Shown: positions 1 to 8,997 of the stretch, piece after piece | Position numbering within the stretch: the first letter of the stretch is position 1 | How the letters are laid out: the number at the start of each line of letters is the position of its first letter | Origin: Sporolactobacillus sp. CQH2019 | GTDB lineage: Bacteria > Bacillota > Bacilli > Bacillales > Sporolactobacillaceae | Assembly (NCBI RefSeq): GCF_028765345.1 | Contig: NZ_JARAJZ010000014.1 | Span: 51,331 to 115,330 of the forward strand | Length of the DNA: 64,000 nucleotides | Reading direction: 5' to 3' | The notes under the pieces: model-generated | Seen by the model: the letters and a program-made list of their open reading frames with translations, nothing else | What the model was told of the DNA's origin: nothing | The model's database searches: none | Position numbers and translations under genes: made by a program

Positions 1-1769
1 ATCTCACTCAGTCCGCTTTGAAGCTGCTGATAGCCGCTTAATAATTTCTGCTGATTTTGCAGGAGTGTTTCGGCACTTGTCTTCAGTTTCTGCAATCCGC
101 TTGCTATATCCTGGGAATTGGCATGGCCGCTGTCCATGCCCTGCTGGATCTGTGTGAGACCCGCCTGCAGCCGGATAACACCGTTCTTCAGCGATTCCGT
201 TCCCGAGACGAGTTGATTGATACCGCCGGTGGCCTGTTCCAGTTCCGGCTGCGATTTTTTCAATTGACTGCTGGCACTGTTTAGACCGGAAGCAATTTTC
301 TGCACGCCATTATTAGTCTGATCCAGTCCCTGACTCAGTGTCTGCGCCTGGCTGGGAACCAGGAAGTCTTTAATCAGACTGCCTTCGGGTTGAGTCGCGC
401 TGAGGACTGTCTTTACATGATCCATTTTTTCAACATTTTGTGTGATCGCCTGGATGGTTCCCAGGTATTTCTGCTGATTCATATTTTCATCGTTTTTCAA
501 AACGATGGTTGTCGGCATCGATTCTCCGGGGTTAAAGTTCTGGGATATGAGATTAAATCCTTTGACGGCATCATACTTATCGCTCATTTCGCCGACTGAG
601 TTGAACGACTGTGTTCCGTTATACATGAGGAAGAGCGGAACGATAATGACGGCAACAATGATCAGGGAAATGAACGGGCGTGTCCATGCAAAATGTCCCA
701 CCCCTTTCCAAAGGCGGCTTTGGCTATGGCTGATATTCTTATTCATTGGCCAAAATAGCCGGGTCCCTAAAAGAGACATCAAAATAGGAACGACGGTGAC
801 TAATGACAAAATAAGAAAGGCGATGCCGACAGCGACACCGACTGCCGATCTGTAAATATTGAACGTGGAAAATCCGATTGTCGCAAACCCGATGAATACC
901 GTTAATGAACTGAAGAACACCGTTCGTCCGCCGTGCTTAATGGTTTGAATGACCGCTTCGTCAATTGTTTCATGAAGAGGAATCTCTTCTTTAAAGCGAT
1001 TGATCAGCAGGATGCAATAATCTGTTCCGATACCGAAAAGAACTGCCACCAGAAAGATCTGAGTAAAAGTGGATATCGGGAAATTAAACCATTTAGACAA
1101 GAAGGCAACCACTGACTGAGAAGCCAGGAAGGACAGGCCTACGGCGACAAGCGGAATAAACGGTGCAATCGCCGAGCGGAATACGATGAAAAGTACCACT
1201 AAAATAAAAATGATCGTTAAGTATTCGGTTTTGTGCAGGCCGTCCTGTGAACTCTGGACGGTGTCATTTGTGATCATCCAGTCACTTGTATAATGATGTT
1301 CGACCGGTACGTTTTGAACAGCCTGATTCAGCTTTTCCGTAATTACTTTTTGATCCTTGTTCTCCAGGTCTAAATTCAGACTGATGAGCATGGCCTTATT
1401 ATTTTTTGAGATCAATTGACTTTTCAGGCTTGGCTGATCGTAAACGTCGAGTATATCGGTAATCGCCAGTTCCTTTTTTTGATCTTTTAACGATTGAATC
1501 CCTTTTTTAATCTCTTTTTTATCGGTCTCCGATAAACCGTGCTTATCATAAAACACTAAAACGGCGGATGAGATGTTGCCCGTTCCAGCCTGTTTTTGCC
1601 ATTGGTCCAAATAGTCGCGGGCCTGGGAGGAGGAATATGAATCCGGAATAGATGCGGCCCCTTTGTCATGAATTAATTGAGACATATTAGGCTGTGTGAT
1701 CGCTAATAAGGAAATGACGACGATCCAAGCGGCGATAATCCACCATTTTGCTTTTAAAATCAGTCTCAT
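1..1769 (-). CDS. MmpL/YdfJ-family RND-type exporter, C-terminus cut by window edge
   Basis: Reading the minus strand from ATG at 1769 gives one open frame of 589 codons that runs off the window start. It begins with a hydrophobic segment (WWIIAAWIVVISLL), followed by an extracytoplasmic domain, then a block of membrane segments containing GIGTDYCILLINRF, the typical MMPL motif. After the second membrane block comes a glutamine/serine-rich region that looks like a long coiled coil (repeated SGL, LQ, LKNG patterns), as in Gram-positive YdfJ-like proteins. This family moves lipids or toxic compounds across the membrane. The start codon overlaps the stop of the upstream marR gene as ATGA, so the two are cotranscribed and translationally coupled. 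Substrate is unknown. Confidence 0.88.
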   Translation of the reverse strand, partial: MRLILKAKWWIIAAWIVVISLLAITQPNMSQLIHDKGAASIPDSYSSSQARDYLDQWQKQAGTGNISSAVLVFYDKHGLSETDKKEIKKGIQSLKDQKKELAITDILDVYDQPSLKSQLISKNNKAMLISLNLDLENKDQKVITEKLNQAVQNVPVEHHYTSDWMITNDTVQSSQDGLHKTEYLTIIFILVVLFIVFRSAIAPFIPLVAVGLSFLASQSVVAFLSKWFNFPISTFTQIFLVAVLFGIGTDYCILLINRFKEEIPLHETIDEAVIQTIKHGGRTVFFSSLTVFIGFATIGFSTFNIYRSAVGVAVGIAFLILSLVTVVPILMSLLGTRLFWPMNKNISHSQSRLWKGVGHFAWTRPFISLIIVAVIIVPLFLMYNGTQSFNSVGEMSDKYDAVKGFNLISQNFNPGESMPTTIVLKNDENMNQQKYLGTIQAITQNVEKMDHVKTVLSATQPEGSLIKDFLVPSQAQTLSQGLDQTNNGVQKIASGLNSASSQLKKSQPELEQATGGINQLVSGTESLKNGVIRLQAGLTQIQQGMDSGHANSQDIASGLQKLKTSAETLLQNQQKLLSGYQQLQSGLSE

Positions 1770-2218
1770 TCTGCGGTTCCTTTCATCAGCTGTATTTTTT
1801 CATCAAAAAAATGATTGAGCCGCTTATTAAAGATAAAAAACTGCTCAATTTCTTCCTCTGTGAAAGAATTAATAATTTCCTTGACCAGGGCGTTGATCCT
1901 TTGCTCACAGGCCTCATATAAGTGTTTGCCTTTTTCGGAAAGAGAAAGGCAGATTTTTCGGCGGTCTGTTTGTGTCTGATCGCGAACAATCAGTTTTTTA
2001 TCTTCCATTCGGCGGATTAAAGTGCTGATTGAACTTTTATTGACATAAAGAACGTGAACCAGATCGGTCGCTGTGATTTTTCTTTCTTTATAGATATAGC
2101 GAAGCGCACAGAATTGATCATAAGTCAGTTGGTCGGAAAGCTCGTTTTTCATCAGCAGCCTTCCCTTTTTATGAATGTTGTAATCCAGTGAAATATATTG
2201 TTCCGCAAGATCATGCAA
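1766..2218 (-). CDS. MarR-family transcriptional regulator
   Basis: About 150 residues with a winged-helix domain: LTYDQFCALRYI, then ATDLVHVLYVNKSSISTLIRRMEDKKLI (recognition helix) and a wing with DRRKICLSLSEKG, all typical of MarR. The frame stays open to an ATG at 2275, but the promoter at 2276-2304 would put the transcript start at about that ATG. A strong ribosome site (GAGGGGG) sits 9 nt before TTG at 2218, so TTG is the preferred start. The gene overlaps the MmpL exporter by 4 nt and very probably represses it and itself. Confidence 0.85.
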   Translation of the reverse strand: MHDLAEQYISLDYNIHKKGRLLMKNELSDQLTYDQFCALRYIYKERKITATDLVHVLYVNKSSISTLIRRMEDKKLIVRDQTQTDRRKICLSLSEKGKHLYEACEQRINALVKEIINSFTEEEIEQFFIFNKRLNHFFDEKIQLMKGTAE

Positions 2219-2275
2219 TAAATTACACCCCCTCTGATACCTTAAAGTTAGACTGTCAAACAGTTTACGCATCAA

Positions 2276-2304
2276 ACTATAATTGATGATGGCAGGTTTG
2301 TCAA
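2276..2304 (-). promoter_or_regulatory. sigma-A promoter of marR-mmpL
   Basis: On the minus strand TTGACA (2304-2299), a 17-nt spacer and TATAGT (2281-2276) make a near-consensus promoter. Just downstream the inverted repeat AGTTT-N7-AAACT is a candidate operator for MarR autoregulation. Confidence 0.7.
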
Positions 2305-2653
2305 ATTGAACCGGGCAGGGATTGCTGAACCCGTATTTTGGAAATCATAAGCACGTGAAGAGCTGCCTTGAGGCGGAGGAGCTTAAAGACAAGTATTGCT
2401 GAAAACTGAATCAGAAATAAATTGGAAATCAGGAAAAAAGGAGAAGAGGAGGGAACCGGCAGGGAGGAAAAAGAAGGGAATCGTGTTAATTCTTTTAATC
2501 TCCGGTTTCCAGTAATCGCAAATGATTTAATATTTTAAAGCAAAATGAACTTTTATGTTTATAATATTAGTATATTATTGTTTTTACCTTTTAATATTTA
2601 TGAAAATGATATAATTAATTTAAATTTGAAAGAAAACGGGGACGGGTGATCAG
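2305..2653. other. intergenic region upstream of lrp
   Basis: A/T-rich stretch with no supported ORF. TATAAT at 2570-2575 is a good -10 candidate for the lrp-like gene, but no convincing -35 is seen. Confidence 0.4.
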
Positions 2654-3088
2654 ATGGATCAGCTGGATGCAGATATTTTAGCGATGTTACAGAAAAATGC
2701 AAGAATACAACTCTCTGAGATTAGCAGGCACATCCATCTAACAATACCGGCAGTTTCAGAAAGAATGAAAAAACTGGAAGCCAAGGGAATAATCGAAAAG
2801 TACACCATTAAGTTAAATCATGAAAAGATGAATGATAAGTTATTGGTTTTTATTTTTGTAAACATTGAAAGAACGGAGGATATCGAAGGATTCAGAAGGG
2901 CAGTCAGGCTCTTGGATCATGTTTTAACCTGCCATCATCTGGCAGGTGAGTATGACTATTTATTAAAAGTGATTTGCAGGGATACTAAGGATTTGGAAAC
3001 TTTCATTTCTTCGCAGCTGAAAAAAATAAAAGGGGTCCGAAAAACGAACACAATAATCGCACTTTCAAGCATTAAAGAAGAGATGTAG
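2654..3088 (+). CDS. Lrp/AsnC-family regulator
   Basis: This 144-residue protein has the two-domain Lrp/AsnC plan. An N-terminal helix-turn-helix (LDADILAMLQKNARIQLSEISRHIHLTIPAVSERMKKLEAKGII) is followed by a RAM effector domain (about residues 65-140: VFIFVNIE, HHLAGEYDYLLKVICRD, the conserved G-x-YDYLL core). Such proteins sense amino acids and control their transport or metabolism. The next gene encodes a LysE-type amino-acid exporter only 11 nt downstream, a common local regulator/exporter pair. Start ATG 2654 follows a G-rich ribosome site. Confidence 0.88.
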   Translation: MDQLDADILAMLQKNARIQLSEISRHIHLTIPAVSERMKKLEAKGIIEKYTIKLNHEKMNDKLLVFIFVNIERTEDIEGFRRAVRLLDHVLTCHHLAGEYDYLLKVICRDTKDLETFISSQLKKIKGVRKTNTIIALSSIKEEM

Positions 3089-3099
3089 GAGTGATTCAG

Positions 3100-3699
3100 G
3101 TGGATTACCTAGCGGGATTCACGTTGGGGCTGATGCTTCAACTGTCTGTCGGACCGGTATTTTTCACGGTGCTGCATTTATCCATCAAAAGGGGATTTAC
3201 GGAAGGGATTAAAATGACCTGCGCCGTTGCCTTAGTTGATGCTTTTTATATTTGTTTGTCTTTTACTTCCATATCCGTTCTGCTTCGCATGCCGGACATA
3301 AAAATGATGATCAGTTTCTTCGCTATGATCGTCCTCATCTATTTTGGCGTAACCTTCATAAAGAATGCCCGAAATAAGTCAAACAAAGCAGTAGCTTTTG
3401 AGGGAAATAGCTTCAGCTATGGGATCAAAATAACGCTTATGAATCCATTAACCATTGTATTTTGGTCGGGGACATTTGGCTCATTGATATCGTCAAATAA
3501 ACTCGCCGGTTTTGCTTCAGCCATGATCTATGCGTCGGGTTGCGTCACCGCCACGCTTTTCTTTTTAGGATTAACAAGTTTATCGGGAAAATATCTAACC
3601 TGGCTGGTCAAAGCCAACAAACTAAGATATATAGATTATGCAATAGGCAGCAGCCTGATCGTGTTTGGAGTGAAAATGTTTTGGACAAGCTTCAATTAA
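3100..3699 (+). CDS. LysE/RhtB-family amino-acid exporter
   Basis: Roughly 199 residues with about six membrane segments and the family's N-terminal signature (AGFTLGLMLQLSVGPVFFTVLHLSIKRGF, with the GPV motif in the first helix). A second conserved spot is MNPLTIVFWSGTFG in the middle. The family exports lysine, threonine, homoserine or related amino acids by proton exchange. GTG at 3091 is open but lacks a ribosome site. GTG at 3100 has AGGAG 8 nt upstream and is preferred. It follows an Lrp-type gene and is probably its target. Confidence 0.85.
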   Translation: MDYLAGFTLGLMLQLSVGPVFFTVLHLSIKRGFTEGIKMTCAVALVDAFYICLSFTSISVLLRMPDIKMMISFFAMIVLIYFGVTFIKNARNKSNKAVAFEGNSFSYGIKITLMNPLTIVFWSGTFGSLISSNKLAGFASAMIYASGCVTATLFFLGLTSLSGKYLTWLVKANKLRYIDYAIGSSLIVFGVKMFWTSFN

Positions 3700-4029
3700 A
3701 GTATTGCCTCGTACGTAACTGATCCATAATATTGCAGGATACCTGCAGGAGGGCGCTTTTCTTTATTGAGAAGATAAAGCGAAGGGATAACTTCAGGCTC
3801 TTTGTAAAGCGGGTTATTTCTCTTGACGGCAGTGGCATTTAGTCGGTTTCCGGTTTGCGATTTTCGGCGTCATAGCTGACAACTGCTTCCGCAATATTTG
3901 AAAAGAGACAGTGAAGATGTGCTGCTTGCTAATCCGAACCGTTTTTTTATGGAAACAGGATTGGTGCAGTGAACATTGCCGGTGTATTCATTTTTGCCGA
4001 TTATAATAGAGTTAAGGGAGGACCGGTTC

Positions 4030-4228
4030 GTGCATCAGGAGAAAAGAATGGTACGCATTAAACAGCTTCAGCTTCTTGAAGATAAGCAGGAGCTGACGAC
4101 GAAGGAAATCATGAATATTTTCATATTTCACGAGATACGGCACACGACGGGATATCATTCTGCTGACGGAAAGAGGAGAGGCAAAACGTACACACGGAGG
4201 TATCCTGTCGATTAATTATTTTGGTTAG
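4030..4228 (+). pseudogene. DeoR-family regulator, decayed N-terminal fragment
   Basis: A ribosome site (AAGGGAGG, 4013-4020 region) precedes GTG 4030. The following frame reads VRIKQLQLLEDKQELTTKEIMNIF, a DeoR-type helix-turn-helix. The expected recognition helix and wing then appear in another frame: ISRDTA, followed after an extra dinucleotide by RRDIILLTERGEAKRTHGGIL, the DeoR signature, and then a stop at 4226-4228. At least two frameshifts are needed and the effector domain is missing, so it cannot make a working regulator. It may have been an earlier regulator of the neighbouring PTS. Confidence 0.7.
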
Positions 4229-4604
4229 TCATTCGATTCTGCCGACGGATATCCGGAATTCTTCATGAGCGCCTTGACAATTTTCCGTCCCAATTGCCAA
4301 AGTTTATTTCTCTCGGCCGTTTACTCACTTTTATCAGGATAGTTGTTTTTCTTAACGATTGTCCGTGTTGTTGTACAGGCCCTCTTTTACAGGCTAGGAA
4401 ATATATGATCAAACCTTGTATTCCTTAGTTCTGCCGACTGCAATCGCTCCGCTTATTCCTTCGGATAATAAGGGAAAATCAACCGTACTGCTGTTAAAAC
4501 GTCCTTGCAAGTTGTTCTTGGTCAAACCTTTGCGAACAAAATAAAATTCTGTTACACGCCCATCAATTAAAATTTTTCATATCCTGTATAAGGAACTTGG
4601 AAAA

Positions 4605-4651
4605 CAGAGAAAATTAAAAATCAAGACTGTCCTTTAAACAGCAGGACAATC
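4605..4651 (-). terminator. candidate terminator of mannose-type PTS operon
   Basis: On the minus strand a 9-bp stem (GATTGTCCT / AGGACAGTC, 4651-4625, one G-T pair) with a 9-nt loop is followed by a U-rich tail. It lies about 145 nt after the IIA stop. Confidence 0.5.
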
Positions 4652-4795
4652 TCGTCAATAAATACAAACAATTATTATCATCATTTTTAGATTGGGATAA
4701 TGCCTTTTAATAACATGTTTTCAATTTATAAACTGATTAATATTTTCTTTAGAAATGTATTTATTACTACAAAAAACCTTTTCATCAATTATTTA

Positions 4796-5209
4796 TCAAA
4801 CTTTTTCCTCATTGAATCTTTCTACTATGTTAACAATCCCGTCTTTTCCAGTTTCTTCGGCCTGTTTAATTAACGTGTCACATCGGCTTGTATTTCTATT
4901 GATTAGGAATTCGAGCAGCATCGGAAGATTCACACCACAAACGGCGCTTAAAGCAACTCCCCTTCCTAATAACATAGCTACTGCATTGGAAGGCGAACCT
5001 CCGAGCAGATCAACGAATAGAACCGTTGGGTTATCATTATCAAATTCCTGAATTTTACATTCCAGTTTATCAACAAGACTGTCCAACGACATTTGCGGAC
5101 TAAAAACCAACGGGGTTAAATTTTCTTGTTCCCCTAAAATCATTTGAACGGAATTTATTAAGCCCCTGGCGAACTCTCCGTGAGTCATAACTATAACATT
5201 TATCATCAT
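4796..5209 (-). CDS. PTS mannose-family EIIA
   Basis: A 137-residue EIIA-Man domain. The phosphorylatable His10 is in MTHGEFARG near the N-terminus, and the family motif LFVDLLGGSPSNAVAML follows at about 65-80. It accepts phosphate from HPr and passes it to the IIB protein encoded at 6858-7310. It is the last gene of the minus-strand order IIB-IIC-IID-IIA and starts 9 nt after the IID stop. ATG 5209 has a GAGGTG ribosome site 5-6 nt upstream. Confidence 0.9.
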   Translation of the reverse strand: MMINVIVMTHGEFARGLINSVQMILGEQENLTPLVFSPQMSLDSLVDKLECKIQEFDNDNPTVLFVDLLGGSPSNAVAMLLGRGVALSAVCGVNLPMLLEFLINRNTSRCDTLIKQAEETGKDGIVNIVERFNEEKV

Positions 5210-5218
5210 GAAAGCACC

Positions 5219-6076
5219 TCACTCGAACAGATGGATTAAAGAACCAATGGCGGCGATAATAATAGTAAGAAGTAATAATTTTAATATAGATATTTTTTTC
5301 TTATCATGTAAATACCAGAGAAGTAAAACGTACGCGAAAGGTAAAATTCCCGGCATTAAGTTGTTGAGTACGGATTGCAAAGTAGTTATTGATTTACCCG
5401 TTCCCCACTGGATAGGGGTAGCAATCTTGACGAATGAAGCCGAAAGCCCTCCGACAACTGTTAATCCCAAAATGGACAGGATGCTTGTCGCTTTATCAAC
5501 TGTTTCAGGGGAGAATAGTGACGAACTAATGACATTTGTCCCTTCTTTAAAGCCGAATTGCACTCCCCACATATTTATCACAATCGTTAAAGCCATCCAG
5601 CCAAGTGCAAAAATAATAGGGCCCAGAACATTCCCAGTCAACGCTAACCCCATACCGAAACTCAATAATAAAGCATTACCTGTACTGCCAAAGAGTGAGT
5701 CACCTATTGCTGCTATTGGACCCATGAGTCCTGTTTTTATTGCATTAAAGAGATCATCCGGTATATCTTCTCCATGTGCTTTTTGCACTTCCATTGCAGC
5801 AACTGCTCCGACAAGAAGCGAGCCGAGTGATGGCTGTGTATTAAAGAAAACCATGTGGCGCTTTAAAGCCTCTCCTAATTCTTTTTTCGTGTGGGTGACC
5901 TTTTTTAAAATTGGAACCATACTCCACGCAAAAGCAACATTTTGCATACGTTCCCAGTTGAATGCGGATGTATTTGAAAACATCCATCTTAATCCGACTT
6001 TGTACACATCTCTTTTGGTAATTGTTTGATTTTCCTGGTACTCCGTAGTATCTGAATTTCTAACTTCTTCAGACAT
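5219..6076 (-). CDS. PTS mannose-family EIID
   Basis: A 285-residue membrane protein of the EIID-Man family. Recognisable points are WERMQNVAFAWSMVPILKK near the N-terminus, FFNTQPSLGSLLVGAVAAME, then GPIAAIGDSLFG and a hydrophobic C-terminal half. EIID and EIIC together form the translocation channel of mannose-type PTS permeases. Its start overlaps the end of the IIC gene by 8 nt, showing a single operon. Confidence 0.92.
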   Translation of the reverse strand: MSEEVRNSDTTEYQENQTITKRDVYKVGLRWMFSNTSAFNWERMQNVAFAWSMVPILKKVTHTKKELGEALKRHMVFFNTQPSLGSLLVGAVAAMEVQKAHGEDIPDDLFNAIKTGLMGPIAAIGDSLFGSTGNALLLSFGMGLALTGNVLGPIIFALGWMALTIVINMWGVQFGFKEGTNVISSSLFSPETVDKATSILSILGLTVVGGLSASFVKIATPIQWGTGKSITTLQSVLNNLMPGILPFAYVLLLWYLHDKKKISILKLLLLTIIIAAIGSLIHLFE

Positions 6077-6839
6077 TTTTGCTTTCTCCCTTCTTATTAG
6101 TAACCATTAAGTTTACCATTGCAAGTGAAATACCAATCAATGCAACTGTCAAAATTGGGAATTTCAGCAATGCAACCGCAATAAACCCGATGATAAAGTA
6201 GCTGATTAATGTAAATTTTGACATTAACATTTTTATGAGTACAGCCATTCCTAAGGCAGGGAGCATACCGCCCATAACGGTTATGATGCTTGTTAGCCAG
6301 GAAGGTATAAAATGAACAATATTTTGTGCTGCTCCAGCACCATAGTAAAGAACTAAAAAAGCCGGAATAAATCTTAAAATGAAAGCGAAAATCTGCGGCA
6401 CTCCTAATGTCATAAAAGTTAATTTTCCTAAGCTGCCCTCAGCTGCATATTTATCTGCTCTGTGCGCAAAAAGGGCATTAACAGTCGCAAACAGTTGCCA
6501 TACAAATGTTCCCAGTAAGCCAAGCGGAATCGCAATGGTCAGCGCCATATTAGCCGAAACATGTGCGGATAGTGCTAATGCTGTACCGACATAGCCGGCA
6601 AATGTCAAATCAGCTGCCATTGCTCCGCCGGGAGTTACCAATCCAATATATAAGGCGTTAATCGTGGCTCCTATGATAACCCCATTTTGAACATCCCCCA
6701 TGATTAATCCTACAATCAAGCCTGCAACAAGGGGTTTGCCAAATACTAGATAGGCAATATCCTGTCCAAATAACCACGGGGTAGCTATCCATCCTAAATA
6801 GGCTATGAACGCAATCAATATAGCTTGTAAAAGTGTCAT
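6069..6839 (-). CDS. PTS mannose/sorbose-family EIIC
   Basis: A 256-residue very hydrophobic protein. GLIMGDVQNGVIIGATINALYIGLVTPGGAMAAD matches the EIIC-Man core, in which NALYIG and the PGG turn are strongly conserved. It is the sugar-binding membrane component working with EIID. The family imports mannose, sorbose, fructose, amino sugars and related compounds, and the exact sugar cannot be read from this sequence. It lies 19 nt after the IIB gene. Confidence 0.92.
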   Translation of the reverse strand: MTLLQAILIAFIAYLGWIATPWLFGQDIAYLVFGKPLVAGLIVGLIMGDVQNGVIIGATINALYIGLVTPGGAMAADLTFAGYVGTALALSAHVSANMALTIAIPLGLLGTFVWQLFATVNALFAHRADKYAAEGSLGKLTFMTLGVPQIFAFILRFIPAFLVLYYGAGAAQNIVHFIPSWLTSIITVMGGMLPALGMAVLIKMLMSKFTLISYFIIGFIAVALLKFPILTVALIGISLAMVNLMVTNKKGESKNV

Positions 6840-6857
6840 ATTTCTTGCCCCTCTTTT

Positions 6858-7310
6858 TTATAATGTTTTAATTGCTTGACCAGGTACGGTCTGCATAAAA
6901 CAGTGGACATTGCTGTATTCGTCTAAAGTTTTGCAGGCTTCATAATTATTTTTGTCAAGATGAACGGTTTGTGCAAAAGTTTTGCGGCCAGGTGCCATGC
7001 CGATATTGCCAATATTTAGATTCCAGTGAAAATTCATGTTCCCGTCAATCACTTTTTTAGCAGTAATAGGTGTTTTACAAATAATCAGCAAATCATTTTC
7101 GTTATAATCTTTGACACTATGGATGCCATCTGCCACTTTTTTAACGACCAGTTTTATTGATCCCGGCGTCGCCATTTTTAATGCTTGTCGGATTACAGGA
7201 TTACTCGCAGCTAAATCATCGATCACCATGATGACTTTTACATTCAGTTCTCTCATCCATGCCGTCACAACCTGACCGTGAATTAATCTATCATCCACTC
7301 TGAGAAACAT
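6858..7310 (-). CDS. PTS mannose/sorbose-family EIIB
   Basis: A 150-residue EIIB-Man protein starting MFLRVDDRLIHGQVVTAW, where His11 is the expected phosphorylation site. It moves phosphate from EIIA to the incoming sugar. It is the first gene of the PTS operon, with a clear ribosome site (GGAGGG, 8 nt before ATG 7310). A cre site and two 17-bp direct repeats lie 130-320 bp upstream, suggesting catabolite control plus a specific regulator. Confidence 0.92.
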   Translation of the reverse strand: MFLRVDDRLIHGQVVTAWMRELNVKVIMVIDDLAASNPVIRQALKMATPGSIKLVVKKVADGIHSVKDYNENDLLIICKTPITAKKVIDGNMNFHWNLNIGNIGMAPGRKTFAQTVHLDKNNYEACKTLDEYSNVHCFMQTVPGQAIKTL

Positions 7311-7444
7311 AAGCTTTTCCCTCCTCGCAAAGTATTGGACTTAATAATGAATTCCCCCTCGGCTTGGAGATCTGGGTCGCCTACAGTTGTTCATTCTGGA
7401 ATATATCCAATTGAGTTATAGGTTTTCCCATCATCCAAACTCGA

Positions 7445-7458
7445 GATAAGCGCTTACA
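7445..7458 (-). promoter_or_regulatory. cre-like catabolite control site of PTS operon
   Basis: On the minus strand TGTAAGCGCTTATC matches the CcpA site consensus at all but about two positions and is centred on the CGCTT core. It lies upstream of the IIB gene. Confidence 0.55.
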
Positions 7459-7580
7459 TTTTTTCTTTGTATCAAACCGATTACTTCAATGGTCACCTCC
7501 TCTGACATACCAAGCAGCTAGAAGTGATATAATTTGAAAGCTCGCATCCACCCCCTCAATTATGGAGTATACATCAACTA

Positions 7581-7627
7581 TCATCAAATTGACTCATAAA
7601 AATTCACTATTCATCAAATTGACTCAT
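7581..7627. promoter_or_regulatory. pair of 17-bp direct repeats, candidate DeoR-type operator
   Basis: TCATCAAATTGACTCAT occurs perfectly twice (7581-7597 and 7611-7627), 30 bp apart, about three helical turns. Direct repeats are the usual binding layout of DeoR-family repressors. The DeoR gene at 8998 is the likely binder (inference). Confidence 0.55.
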
Positions 7628-7976
7628 ATTTATTTTGGATAAATTCGTTAAATGTTCATAAATAGTGTCTTGTTATTCTTGTATCCTTCTGTAAATAAAT
7701 TTTATTTAAATGAAATGAAGCAATCAGAGATGCTCTGCATTATCCGGGAAATGACACTGATGATTCTTTGTGCCGGCAGGGAAGATGCTTGAAATTGTGT
7801 ATACCCATCATGGGTCATAGCAATAAGTATACCTATGGGTCCTGCCAAAAACGTACGTTGATGTACAGGCTTTACTGCACGAGTTTGAAGCATGCAAAAC
7901 TAATAGTGGAAACAGGGAGAGGGAAAACAGGCAAGGATAATCGTCATCAAATTCAAAAATTCAAGTTTTTATGAGC

Positions 7977-8759
7977 TTAGGAAATGGAACATTTTATACC
8001 TATACCCGTTATTATGCTTTTAATTGGTATAAGATCTTCGCCATGGAGGGGTTTAACGTTCTCGAAAGAATAAGGACGGTTTAAAAATTTATATTTATTT
8101 TTGCCGAATTGATGAAAAGGCAATAATTCGACTTCATTAATCCTGTGTTCTTTTAGTAAAATAGCGAGTCGCTTGGCGTCTTCGATTGAATCATTAAAAC
8201 CTGGAATGATTGGGATCCTGACAAGCATATTTTTTCCGGTTGAAATTGCATAATCCAGAGCGCGTAAAATGGGTTGAACACTTACACCCGTGGCCTGCTT
8301 GTGTTTCTCATTGTCATAATGTTTGATATCGATGATCAATAAATCGATGTTTTCCAGTAGTAATTTAAAAGTCCGCAAAGAAGCAAAGGCTGATGTTTCA
8401 CAGGCTACGGAAATATTATTTTTTCGGCATTCCTTCAATAGTTTTACAACAAAAGGAATTTGATTTAATATTTCTCCGCCTGTGACTGTAACCCCCCCTC
8501 CAGATTCCTTGTAATAGTCAATATCTTTTAAAATTGGGTTCATTATTTCTGCAATCGTAAGATATTTTCCTACTGTCGTATAGGCGTTTTTTGACTTATC
8601 CCATATTTTTTCCGGTATGGCTTTCTGAGATTCCGGATTTGCACACCAAGGACATCTTAGAGGACAGCCTTTAAAAAAGATTGAGGTTCTGATGCCGGGG
8701 CCGTCATGTATACTGAATCTTTGAATGTTGAAAATACATCCCCGCTCTTTAGATAGCAT
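7977..8759 (-). CDS. glycyl-radical enzyme activase (radical SAM), short form
   Basis: A 260-residue radical-SAM protein. The FNIQRFSIHDGPGIRT motif and the cluster motif C32-x3-C36-x2-C39 are typical of enzymes that put the radical on glycyl-radical enzymes. GGGVTVTGGE (SAM binding) and DIKHYD follow. Most activases of dehydratase/lyase-type partners carry a cysteine-rich two-cluster ferredoxin insert after the CxxxCxxC loop. Here that stretch (about residues 45-85) has no cysteine, so the protein has the compact plan of the pyruvate formate-lyase activase. Its partner is very probably the glycyl-radical enzyme at 10525-12816. ATG 8759 has GGAGG upstream. It is divergent from the DeoR gene. 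Confidence 0.9.
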   Translation of the reverse strand: MLSKERGCIFNIQRFSIHDGPGIRTSIFFKGCPLRCPWCANPESQKAIPEKIWDKSKNAYTTVGKYLTIAEIMNPILKDIDYYKESGGGVTVTGGEILNQIPFVVKLLKECRKNNISVACETSAFASLRTFKLLLENIDLLIIDIKHYDNEKHKQATGVSVQPILRALDYAISTGKNMLVRIPIIPGFNDSIEDAKRLAILLKEHRINEVELLPFHQFGKNKYKFLNRPYSFENVKPLHGEDLIPIKSIITGIGIKCSIS

Positions 8760-8886
8760 AATTATTTACCTCCAGAGTTCCATAAAATTTGAGTAATTCT
8801 CAATAGCAATTATAACAAGTTCTTTCATAAAGTAAATAAGATATGGTCCATTATGATTAAATATGAATAATTTTGACTGAAAATAA

Positions 8887-8915
8887 TTGACCTCTTTAGC
8901 GAACAATGCTACTGT
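8887..8915 (+). promoter_or_regulatory. candidate promoter of deoR-nanE-GRE operon
   Basis: TTGACC (8887-8892), 17-nt spacer and TACTGT (8910-8915), about 85 nt before the DeoR start. The surrounding sequence has partial copies of the TTGACT core found in the 7581 repeats. Confidence 0.4.
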
Positions 8916-8997
8916 ATAGTCAGAGTAAGCAAGAAAAATATTCTTGGACGATATTAAGTCTTGCGGTTCATAAACTACAGATACACGAGAGGTTATT

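Larger units (their letters stand above)
3700..4795. other. gene-poor stretch between lysE and the PTS operon
   Basis: Apart from the decayed DeoR gene at 4030-4228 and a minus-strand terminator near 4625, no ORF in these 1.1 kb has a ribosome site together with a recognisable product. The stretch looks like decayed coding DNA. Confidence 0.4.
7311..7976. other. control region and gene-free stretch upstream of the PTS operon
   Basis: It holds the cre-like site and the direct-repeat operator listed separately. Short open frames around 7702-7974 on both strands lack ribosome sites and recognisable products. Confidence 0.5.

Noticed and set aside
7702-7974. Open frames on both strands between the PTS and activase genes
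   Set aside because: No ribosome site, no recognisable domain; probably decayed or non-coding DNA.
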